Below are positions 9,343 to 16,534 of a stretch of DNA of 64,000 nucleotides, piece by piece (within the stretch, counting starts at the first letter, position 1; every line of letters begins with the position of its first letter). A program made the translations under genes and the position numbers. The stretch comes from Parasedimentitalea huanghaiensis (GTDB lineage Bacteria > Pseudomonadota > Alphaproteobacteria > Rhodobacterales > Rhodobacteraceae). Location: the NCBI RefSeq assembly GCF_009753675.1, contig NZ_WQLV01000001.1, positions 372,001 through 436,000 of the forward strand. Reading direction: 5' to 3'. The notes below the pieces were generated by a model. The model was not told where the DNA came from. It searched no databases and worked only from the letters and a program-made list of their open reading frames with translations.

Positions 9343-9612
9343 TTATTCAGCGGCCTCCGCCACTGGCAGAACCGAAATAAAGGTGCGGCCTTTCAGGCCT
9401 TTGTGGAAGGTAACAGCGCCTTCGGATGTTGCAAAGATTGTGTGATCTTTGCCCATGCCTACGCCTTCGCCCGGCCAAAACTTGGTGCCGCGCTGACGAA
9501 CGATGATGTTACCAGAGATGGCCGCTTGGCCACCATACAGTTTCACGCCAAGGCGGCGACCAGCTGAGTCGCGGCCGTTACGGGAGGAACCACCAGCTTT
9601 TTTATGTGCCAT
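9343..9612 (-). CDS. rpmA: 50S ribosomal protein L27
   Basis: L27 reaches into the peptidyl transferase centre of the large subunit. The 89-residue protein begins [20 protein letters not shown], the flexible N-terminal tail typical of Gram-negatives, followed by LGVKLYGGQ and [15 protein letters not shown]. There is no N-terminal cleavage extension as seen in Firmicutes. It follows rplU by 11 bases. Confidence 0.98.
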   Translation of the reverse strand: MAHKKAGGSSRNGRDSAGRRLGVKLYGGQAAISGNIIVRQRGTKFWPGEGVGMGKDHTIFATSEGAVTFHKGLKGRTFISVLPVAEAAE

Positions 9613-9623
9613 TCTGTCTCTCC

Positions 9624-10217
9624 TTAGCCTTTAGCCAAATCTTTGGCTTGCTCAACCCACTCGGGCTTCACTTTGATTGCATCGATAGCAGCAATATCAT
9701 CTGCAGACAATGCAGCAACCTGAGCAAAGCTTGTCAGACCAGCTGCTTCCAGTTTCTTGGCGGCGGCAGGGCCTACACCAGTCAACTGAGTCAGATCGTC
9801 AGAACCAGCAGCAGGAGCTTTTGCTTTAGCAGCCGGAGCAGCTTTGGTAGCAGCTGGTGCATCACCTTTACCGGTGGCAATTTTAACACCAGATTTGTCA
9901 GCGCCCGAAGCCAGAATCTCAGTGATCTTGACGAGGGTCAGCTTTTGACGGTGACCTTTGGTACGCTTCGAAGAGTGCTTACGACGGCGCTTGACGAAGT
10001 GGATCAGCTTTTCGCCTTTGATTTGATCGACAACTTCTGCCTGAACAGCAGCGCCTTCAACAAAGGGTGCACCCACAACCGGAGCGTCGCCGCCCAGCAT
10101 CAGGATGTCGTTGAACTGAATTGTTTCGCCAGCATCTGCAGCCAATTTTTCAACGCGGAGGATATCGCCCGCTTGAACTTTGTACTGCTTGCCGCCAGTC
10201 TTGAGGACCGCAAACAT
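9624..10217 (-). CDS. rplU: 50S ribosomal protein L21 with C-terminal helix-hairpin-helix extension
   Basis: L21 binds 23S rRNA in the large subunit. I start it at the ATG at 10217 ([18 protein letters not shown]), the conserved N-terminus; an open frame runs further upstream but reads through the leader. The ribosomal domain covers about residues 1-103 (with the basic [16 protein letters not shown] segment). An Ala/Lys-rich linker then leads to a helix-hairpin-helix-like module ([20 protein letters not shown], about 140-195). This tail roughly doubles the protein compared with E. coli and is known in alphaproteobacterial L21; its role is unclear. It is first in the rplU-rpmA unit. Confidence 0.96.
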   Translation of the reverse strand: MFAVLKTGGKQYKVQAGDILRVEKLAADAGETIQFNDILMLGGDAPVVGAPFVEGAAVQAEVVDQIKGEKLIHFVKRRRKHSSKRTKGHRQKLTLVKITEILASGADKSGVKIATGKGDAPAATKAAPAAKAKAPAAGSDDLTQLTGVGPAAAKKLEAAGLTSFAQVAALSADDIAAIDAIKVKPEWVEQAKDLAKG

Positions 10218-10352
10218 GCGTCTTTCCTTTTTCAACCGCGTTCTGTGGTCCCCTGGTCGGGCGTTTCGGCCTAAGCCACCTCGAACGGCGCGTCCCTTTG
10301 GGGACGGATTACGTAATGAACCCGGCACAGAGATTCCGGGCCGGGATGCGGG

Positions 10353-10381
10353 CTTATGCGGCAGTTGTCATTTGCTGTCAA
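10353..10381 (-). promoter_or_regulatory. Sigma-70 promoter of rplU-rpmA
   Basis: On the minus strand a consensus TTGACA (10376-10381) and CATAAG (10353-10358) are separated by exactly 17 bases. The leader to the rplU ATG is about 130 bases and contains GC-rich complementary stretches (CCCGGCACAGAGATTCCGGG, 10320-10339), possibly a site of ribosomal-protein feedback. Confidence 0.75.
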
Positions 10382-10431
10382 GCACCTCACCAAAAGGAAA
10401 GTCATTTCCAACGTAAACATGTCGTTCACGG

Positions 10432-11283
10432 TCAGATATCCTGTCCATTTCCGAGTTCAAGCAATCGAGATGCCAATAGTTCAAACCTATTCGCGGTAAT
10501 TTCGTACTGCACCGCATTGAGAAGCTCATATACCGTTTGCATCAATGGCTCTTCTAGAGCTTCAACATAGTCAAGCAGTTCATCATCAGTGAAACTCTGA
10601 TAAGTATAGGCCGATCCAGCAAGAGCGGAGCTTTGCAATGCCAGACGCATGTCACCTTCTTGCTCCTTCATCAATGCACGCAGCCCCTCCTCATCCAGAT
10701 CTAATTCAATAACTCCGGCATCTCTGGCCGCCATTAGAAACCGAAGCTGGATCTGTTGTACGGCTTTAACCCCTGTACCAGCGGCATCGATCGCCGCGCC
10801 CATGCGCTTTAGTGTCTCCAATCGTTCGGATCCTTCGCGAACCAGATCAGAGATGATACGACGTCCAGCACTTTGAATAACGTCATCTTCCTCCACTAAG
10901 TGTGACGCGTTTTCAACGGCTACCAAACGTTGCCCCAAATCGCTCGCATAAAACTCAGCAGCATGTTGGAGCGCATCTTCATCTAGTGTTTCGGTTAGAA
11001 TTTGCAGCGCCAGATCATGCATCACATCGGTATCGAAGACCTGTTGGGATAGCCTCCCCCAGGAGGCACCAAACTCACCAGGTTCTAGTCCCAACATGTC
11101 TGGTGCGCTGCTCGCGGAAAGAGCGATGCTGTCCAATGCAACATCAAAACCAGTCACTTCCAGGAAAGCTTCAATCTGATTTCGCTCTGCGGCTTTCGCG
11201 CTTGAGCCTGTAAATAACGACACGAAAACAACCGCTAACAAGCCGTGCATCATGAAGGCGGGAAAAGAAGTGATTTTTTTCAT
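10432..11283 (-). CDS. DUF2059 exported protein
   Basis: A 283-residue protein with a Sec signal peptide (MKKITSFPAFMMHGLLAVVF then SLFTGSSAKA, cleavage likely near residue 31). The mature part is mostly helical and acidic, with the DUF2059 pattern LDEDALQHAAEFYASDLGQRLVAVENAS (about residues 120-150). I chose the ATG at 11283, which has AGGTG upstream and opens with the signal peptide, over an upstream start. The family is periplasmic and of unknown function. It stands alone between the rplU promoter and tRNA-Ser. Confidence 0.75.
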   Translation of the reverse strand: MKKITSFPAFMMHGLLAVVFVSLFTGSSAKAAERNQIEAFLEVTGFDVALDSIALSASSAPDMLGLEPGEFGASWGRLSQQVFDTDVMHDLALQILTETLDEDALQHAAEFYASDLGQRLVAVENASHLVEEDDVIQSAGRRIISDLVREGSERLETLKRMGAAIDAAGTGVKAVQQIQLRFLMAARDAGVIELDLDEEGLRALMKEQEGDMRLALQSSALAGSAYTYQSFTDDELLDYVEALEEPLMQTVYELLNAVQYEITANRFELLASRLLELGNGQDI

Positions 11284-11406
11284 ACAACAACACCTAGACG
11301 GTTCAATTCTGCTGACAATGAAAAACCGACTTTCTTGACTTAACTGTGAAAACACTCTTGCGCCGCTTCGACAACATCCTTAAACGCTGCCTCACCAGAC
11401 CCCCGC

Positions 11407-11496
11407 GGAGAGGTGCCGGAGTGGTCGAACGGGGCGGTCTCGAAAACCGTTGAGCCTTCACGGGTTCCCAGGGTTCGAATCCCTGTCTCTCCGCCA
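11407..11496 (+). tRNA. tRNA-Ser (anticodon CGA)
   Basis: A 90-base class II tRNA with encoded CCA. The acceptor GGAGAGG pairs with TCTCTCC (last pair G:U), discriminator G. The anticodon loop CTCGAAA carries CGA on a CGGT/ACCG stem, reading UCG codons. The long variable arm (TTGAGCCTTCACGGGTTCCC) is as expected for Ser, and GGGTTCGAATCCC forms the T arm. A recombinase gene begins 613 bases downstream, so the 3' end of this tRNA is a plausible integration site. Confidence 0.97.
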
Positions 11497-11719
11497 TTAA
11501 CTTCCGCTAAGACATTGAGTTAGCGGCGATAATTGTTCGGACAATGTAGTTGGCCCCACATTTACAGTCAGTGAAATAGCCACTTGACCAAACAGCAGTA
11601 TATTGTTTCAAATAGCCTCGATCCATATGGATAAGTCTTCAGCAGAATGAAGGCGTGATACCCAACTATTTCCTGATGCAAGATGTGTCTCGAAATCCTT
11701 AAGAAATAAGGAATTCGAC

Positions 11720-12079
11720 ATGCCTAAAAGAATCCCCACTGGGTTAGAAACCACGGATCTTTTTGATCACTCGCATTTGCAGAATGAGGCGAAGAGTCGT
11801 TTCAGGACGAATCCGCAAAATGTTCAAATAGAAGGCAAATCCTTAGCGCATCCCGACACCACCGGTCCGTATGGTTCTATCCTTGCCCCTGCCGATGAAC
11901 GTTATTTATCAGATAAGCAAGTTGCTGAGCGCTTTGGGGTGTCGCGGCCAACAATTTGGCGCTGGGTCAAAACGGAGAAGGCGTTTCCACATCCTGTTTC
12001 GCTGTCCTCCGGGACAAGTCGATGGCGGCTTTCGGACCTTTTTAGTTTACGAAGCAAAGTTCGAGAAGGAAGGTCCTAG
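11720..12079 (+). CDS. AlpA-like helix-turn-helix regulator
   Basis: A 119-residue protein with a poorly conserved N-terminal 60 residues and a C-terminal AlpA/MerR-type helix-turn-helix: LSDKQVAERFGVSRPTIWRWV (about 63-83), then FPHPVSLSSGTSRWRLSDL, the wing typical of AlpA regulators. These control excision of integrated elements such as CP4-57. It lies 30 bases upstream of the tyrosine recombinase, so excisionase or integrase regulator is the likely role. Ribosome binding site AAGGAA is seen. The long N-terminal part is unusual for AlpA proteins (commonly around 70 residues). Confidence 0.75.
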   Translation: MPKRIPTGLETTDLFDHSHLQNEAKSRFRTNPQNVQIEGKSLAHPDTTGPYGSILAPADERYLSDKQVAERFGVSRPTIWRWVKTEKAFPHPVSLSSGTSRWRLSDLFSLRSKVREGRS

Positions 12080-12109
12080 AGCCCTTTTAAAGGCGAAGGG
12101 GAAGAGCAA

Positions 12110-13723
12110 ATGAGCCGCGCCTACAGGTCTGTTCGCCCAAAAGCAAATCGCGTTTACTCTGTCAATGGAGTCCTGGAACTGTATAAAGTGTGCCGAAATA
12201 CTCTCTCCAACTGGGTGGGGTCGGGACTCAGATCAATTGGCGGGATTGGGCTACAGTTGTTTCGGGGGGCTGAATTAACTCGGTTTCATGAAGCGCGAAA
12301 AGCCAAAAAGCGAGTGGATCTTCGGCCGGGAGAATTCAAGTGTGTCGCCTGTAAGTCGGCGGTTTTTCCTGAGGTGCATTCGCTGGGATTTGTTTCAGCA
12401 AAAAGGGCCCATTCAAATGCCTTGGCGACTTGCCCGGATTGCGGTGCTCGGGTGATGAAGTTACTGGATAAGACGGAATGCGACAGTCTTAAAAATTGCA
12501 TCGATACCAATACGAGCCTCGCCCAATTACACGAAGAGAATGTGCCTCGACTGGGGAGTATTGGGAAGATCTCCGTTATTGAAGGCGTCGATCAGCACGT
12601 TTCCAATGATCGGGTCATACATGACTGGCTTGTCTACGCCGGGCGCTATGGTGAAAAGACAGTCGATGCACACCTTGCGAGCATCCGAATTTTTGAGAGT
12701 TTTCTGGATGGTAAGCCCTTTGACAGGGTGTCACAAAAGGACGCTGCAGCCTATCGGGATGTTCTGGTGGGGTTGGTGAAAACCTCCAAAGAAAGTGGCG
12801 GTCTGGGTCGCTCGACAATCCGCCATCGTGCCTCACATTTGGGTAAGTTCTTCGAATGGCTAAGACATCAGGATGGGTTTCGCCGTTTGAGTGGTGGTAT
12901 CCCTGACTATTTTGCTCTTCCCAAAGGTATCAGTGCAAAGAACCTGCAAGATACTCCGAAACCATATCCCACGATGGAGGAGACGATCGCAATGGTCCGT
13001 GCGATGCCCCACAAAACCATCTCAGAGCGTCGTGACCGTGCAATGGTTGCCCTTACGTTTGTGACGGGGTTGAGGGCTGGGGCTTTAACCTCATTGCGAT
13101 TAAGGCACTTAGACGTAGAAGCGAATGAAGTCGTGCAGGACGGCACTGACATGCGCGCTAAAAACGGTAAGTGCTTTCGCGTGTTTTGGTTTCCACGCAC
13201 TGACGAGATGCAAAGTGTCGTTCGTGACTGGATAGCGGAGATGCAACGGTTAGGGTTTGTGACTAGGGACGCGGCTTTTCCTGCTTGCACGCATCTGACG
13301 TGTCAAAAACTTGGGCACAAGCCCATTGACCCAATGCGAACTGAAGGTGCACTGAGCTCTGCTTTTTCCGTGGCCAGCAATAAAGTCGGCAAAAGTTTCT
13401 CACCGCACTCTGCGCGACACTGTCTGGCTTCTCTGGGCGATAGCCTTTGCCTCACCCCAGAGCGTCGAAAGGCCTGGTCGTTGAACCTGGGACACAAGAC
13501 TGAAGGCATCACCGAAACACATTATGGCAAGATGTCGGACGGTCGACGGTGCGAGGTTATCGACGACCTAAGGTCCCGTGAGGTCTGGACCGAGGATGAG
13601 AAGGATTTGATGCTAGATTACTTCCAATGCAAATTGGCCCATGGATCGGCAGACTTCATGCGGGCTCGCAAACTTGCGCGGACGAGAGAGGGAAGTTTGG
13701 GTTGTGAGGATGTATTGGATTAG
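12110..13723 (+). CDS. Tyrosine recombinase with N-terminal HTH-like and zinc-binding region
   Basis: A 537-residue site-specific recombinase. The C-terminal half has all catalytic landmarks: Arg322 in TGLRAGALTSL, a candidate Lys354 in KNGK, HSARH (His433, Arg436), His462 in LGHKTEGITETHYG, and Tyr472. The core-binding SAM-like domain is about 165-255. Residues 1-65 resemble a helix-turn-helix (VYSVNGVLELYKVCRNTLSNW), and Cys78/Cys81 with Cys108/Cys111 form a two-CxxC zinc-binding unit. It is considerably longer than phage-type integrases (about 350-400). With the AlpA gene upstream it forms a mobile-element control module next to tRNA-Ser. No matching right-end att repeat was found in the window. 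Confidence 0.88.
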   Translation: MSRAYRSVRPKANRVYSVNGVLELYKVCRNTLSNWVGSGLRSIGGIGLQLFRGAELTRFHEARKAKKRVDLRPGEFKCVACKSAVFPEVHSLGFVSAKRAHSNALATCPDCGARVMKLLDKTECDSLKNCIDTNTSLAQLHEENVPRLGSIGKISVIEGVDQHVSNDRVIHDWLVYAGRYGEKTVDAHLASIRIFESFLDGKPFDRVSQKDAAAYRDVLVGLVKTSKESGGLGRSTIRHRASHLGKFFEWLRHQDGFRRLSGGIPDYFALPKGISAKNLQDTPKPYPTMEETIAMVRAMPHKTISERRDRAMVALTFVTGLRAGALTSLRLRHLDVEANEVVQDGTDMRAKNGKCFRVFWFPRTDEMQSVVRDWIAEMQRLGFVTRDAAFPACTHLTCQKLGHKPIDPMRTEGALSSAFSVASNKVGKSFSPHSARHCLASLGDSLCLTPERRKAWSLNLGHKTEGITETHYGKMSDGRRCEVIDDLRSREVWTEDEKDLMLDYFQCKLAHGSADFMRARKLARTREGSLGCEDVLD

Positions 13724-13908
13724 GGGCAGTGATTTTGTTGCTGCAGCAAAAATGTGATTGGGCCAAATGTATAGCGATGCAGAAGGTTGCCGCGACGACT
13801 GTCGGATCAAGGGCCAAAGTGAGTTAAACTCTGGGTATACATCACGCCAACAAATGTTTTTCCTGATGTCAGACCAACAAGCTCGCCGATGAAGTGCGAG
13901 AAGTAGCT

Positions 13909-13947
13909 AAACCTGCTCCGACACATGCAATCGGTCGGAACAGGTTT
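13909..13947 (-). terminator. Hairpin after the RTX fragment
   Basis: AAACCTG-CT-CCGAC (13909-13922) and GTCGG-AA-CAGGTTT (13934-13947) form a 7+5 bp stem with a 2x2 internal loop. It is 15 bases past the stop of the minus-strand RTX gene. The tail is not U-rich, so it may be a weak terminator or an RNA-stabilising stem. Confidence 0.5.
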
Positions 13948-13962
13948 CAGTTGGTGGTCGCC

Positions 13963-15756
13963 TCAGAGAAGCAGATCATTTGGATCAATAATTCCAAGGA
14001 CTGTTTCGAGCAGCACCGACGAAGAGTCGCTAAAGGTAATCAATGTAGCATCGTCTCCACCGATGCCATCGGTATCCACTTCCGTAATGGAGCCAATGGA
14101 TTGAGCACCCGTCAGTGACAAAAAGTCCGTTCCAACCACAAAGTCCTGAATGATGTCAGCTCCTTCCCCAGAACTAAACACAAATGTGTCAGCCCCGGCC
14201 CCACCAGACATGACATCATCACCGAAACCGCCAATAATCAGATCATCATCTTCGCCACCATCCAGAACATCAACACCGTTTCCTCCGTCAAGAGTATCGT
14301 TACCGGCAAAACCAGAGATGTCGTCATCACCAAACGAACCGGTCAACGCGTTAGCAAACCCGTCGCCATTTTGAACGGCACCAAAGACTCCTCCCCCATC
14401 TGGATCGTACCCTTGTGAAGTCGCGGCATCGATCAAGAAATTCTGGTCCGAGAGGTCGTCAATCAATGTGTTCTCAAAGATAAACATCGACTGGAAACTG
14501 TCCCCGCCACCATTGGTGTCGATTTGCACCACTGCGCTGGTTCCATCTTGAATTATTCGCAAGTAACCTGCGCCAAATGGATTTGACGCACCATCCCAGC
14601 CAGACAGGCGCTGAGAGAGGAAGTCATCAAACACAATCCGATCCTCGCCGACATTGAAGTCAGTAAAGGTTGCTGTCGTATATTGATTGAAATTTGAGTA
14701 GCGAGTGATTTCGACCGTGTCGGCCCCAGCACCCAATGTTATTGTAGACTGTCCCGGACGTGCGGAATAGCCGTTGGCGTAGATCTGAACATAGTCGTCT
14801 CCGGCCCCCATATCGACTATGTCAGTCGAATAATAGCCGACGCTATAAGCGTAATCATTGCCATTTCCGCCGTTCAGAATTTCGGTAAAGTTGCCACTTG
14901 AATCGGTGCTGGCGTACATGGTGTCATTGCCTTCACCACCATCCAGAGTGCCGCCATCATTGCCTTGCTGCAGCTGGTCGTTTCCTGCACCGCCATAGAG
15001 ACTGTCATTGCCATCTTCACCGTACAGATAGTCATTTCCATCACCACCCAGAAGAACATCATCACCAGCCGCGCCGTACAACCGATCATTGTCGGCGCCA
15101 CCATCTAAAACATCAGACCCAGTCAAACCATACAATGTATCGTTGCCTGCCAGGCCCTGAATAAGGTCTCCTTGGATCGTCCCGGTGAGGTTGTCATTGC
15201 CTGATGTACCTTGAATTAAAGCACCATCGAGCACGCTGAGTGTAAAGGTTGTTGTTGAACTTTGCCCATCCGGTTCGCTGGCAGTCACCAATAGTGTATA
15301 CAGGCCGATATCACCTATCTGAGGTGCATTTGCTGCAAAGCTGACGGTACGTGTACCCGCGTCGAAACTCAGGAAGCTAGGCAGCGGGCTGCCATCAGAC
15401 AGAGTAACGTCATAGGTGATGGCCTCGCCTTCGTCGTGATCGGTAAACAAATTTTCCGCAAACTGATAAGTGAAATCCTGATCGGTGAACCCCGATTGGG
15501 CAGTGGTCGTTCCGGTTAGGATTGGAGGATCGTCAACCCCAGACACTGTTAAGGTAACAGTTGCAGTGTCAAACCCTCCATTGCCGTCAGACACTGTGTA
15601 GGTAAAGCTGTCTTCCAGTGTCTCACCTTGAGCCATCTCGTCCAATACACTGGAGGATGTGGGGTCATATGTCACGGACCCATCGCCATTCAGGATCACA
15701 GTTGCGCCCAACGCGCTTACAGCCGATACTGCTGAAATGCTCAGCGTGTCACCATC
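13963..15756 (-). pseudogene. 5'-truncated VCBS/RTX calcium-binding surface protein
   Basis: The frame runs 598 codons from a TGA at 15757-15759 to the stop at 13963. It opens inside a VCBS-type domain (DGDTLSISAV..., NGDGSVTYDP, SFTYTVSDGNGGFDTATVTLTV), so the true N-terminus is missing; there is no ATG with a ribosome binding site at that point. A cadherin/Ig-like domain follows (SDGSPLPSFLSFDAGTRTVS, about residues 105-175 of the fragment). Then come two blocks of calcium-binding RTX nonapeptides of the GGxGxDxLx type, separated by a non-repeat region, and a C-terminal segment like type I secretion signals. Intact relatives are large secreted adhesins or hydrolases. The break falls beside an unrelated gene, consistent with deletion or recombination near the recombinase. 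Confidence 0.75.
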
Positions 15757-15784
15757 TCAATTGCTTCATATTGAGGATTTCCAA

Positions 15785-16231
15785 ATGAGAATTGTAAATT
15801 CGGGTTATTTGACCGCAGCAAGTCTGGCCTTGGCCACAGTAGTGTCCACCCCAGCTTCGGCGGATTTTTGGTGGGATACACGCGAAGGAGCTCTGTATTT
15901 TGATGGCGTCAGTGGCAACTACGGCGTGTTCTACTTTTTGGATGAGAACAACAACCGCCGGAAAGAAGTTGCCATCTATATCGATGGAATGGGACCACAG
16001 TACGCAGACACCCACCCTGGCGTCTTCCCAGGACGATATGGGGCGTTTTGGTTCAACTATGATGGCGATAATTGTGAAACACAATCAACCGACCCAGACG
16101 GACGGGTTGCAAACGAATGGGGTAAGATGTGGTTCACTGTAGACCAAAACAGCGATTATTTCACCGCAGAGGTTTACGATTGCGACGAACAGACCCCTTC
16201 GGAAGAATTCAATGGAACGCCGGGCACTTAA
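15785..16231 (+). CDS. Small secreted aromatic-rich protein, unknown function
   Basis: A 148-residue protein beginning at an ATG with GAGGA upstream. A signal peptide is clear (MRIVNSGYLTAASLALATVV then STPASA, cleavage near residue 26). The mature part is rich in Trp, Tyr, Phe, Gly and Asp (FWWDTREGALYFDGVSGNYG, FWFNYDGDNC) with two cysteines (in GDNCET and YDCDEQ) that could form a disulfide. It looks like a small beta protein. I do not recognise the family. Its promoter region coincides with the break point of the truncated RTX gene, so it may have arrived with the rearrangement. Confidence 0.65.
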   Translation: MRIVNSGYLTAASLALATVVSTPASADFWWDTREGALYFDGVSGNYGVFYFLDENNNRRKEVAIYIDGMGPQYADTHPGVFPGRYGAFWFNYDGDNCETQSTDPDGRVANEWGKMWFTVDQNSDYFTAEVYDCDEQTPSEEFNGTPGT

Positions 16232-16301
16232 GCGGAACTGTTCTAGCTGACTATTAGTATTTCCCATCGGTTTCAGGGATCTCGGAGGAACAGGATCGCA
16301 C

Positions 16302-16342
16302 CGTCCCAATCTTGACAACACTCTGGCCTCAAGATTGGGACG
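16302..16342. repeat. 14-bp perfect inverted repeat in a 303-base intergenic region (16232-16534)
   Basis: CGTCCCAATCTTGA (16302-16315) and TCAAGATTGGGACG (16329-16342) are perfect inverted copies separated by 13 bases. Neither side has a U-tract, so it is not a standard terminator, although it lies between converging genes. The rest of the 303-base region has no supportable gene. Confidence 0.8.
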
Positions 16343-16534
16343 CAAATTGGACTGTCTCTTTGCCAATACAATTTGCTTATTGGATACATCGACTAAGGCC
16401 GCCTTGCGTCATTCACCTCCCGGTTAAGAAATACACTCTGGGATTTCATTCCAATATGGTCCGCAAAATCATCAAGTTCATTCCGAAAAACCGTAGAGCC
16501 GAGGCCAATCGCAAGTTCCTCAATTAGGGAAGTT

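Noticed and set aside
10218-10328. N-terminal extension of L21 from an upstream start
   Set aside because: The extension reads through the leader, is Arg/Pro/Gly-rich and unlike any L21; the conserved MFAVLKTGG start is downstream.
14150-15164. CRISPR-like regular repeats in the RTX region
   Set aside because: The periodicity comes from codons of the GGxGxDxLx nonapeptides inside a reading frame, not from repeat-spacer units.
11407-16534. A complete genomic island with attL/attR at tRNA-Ser
   Set aside because: I searched by eye for a second copy of the tRNA 3' end and found none in the window, so island borders cannot be claimed.
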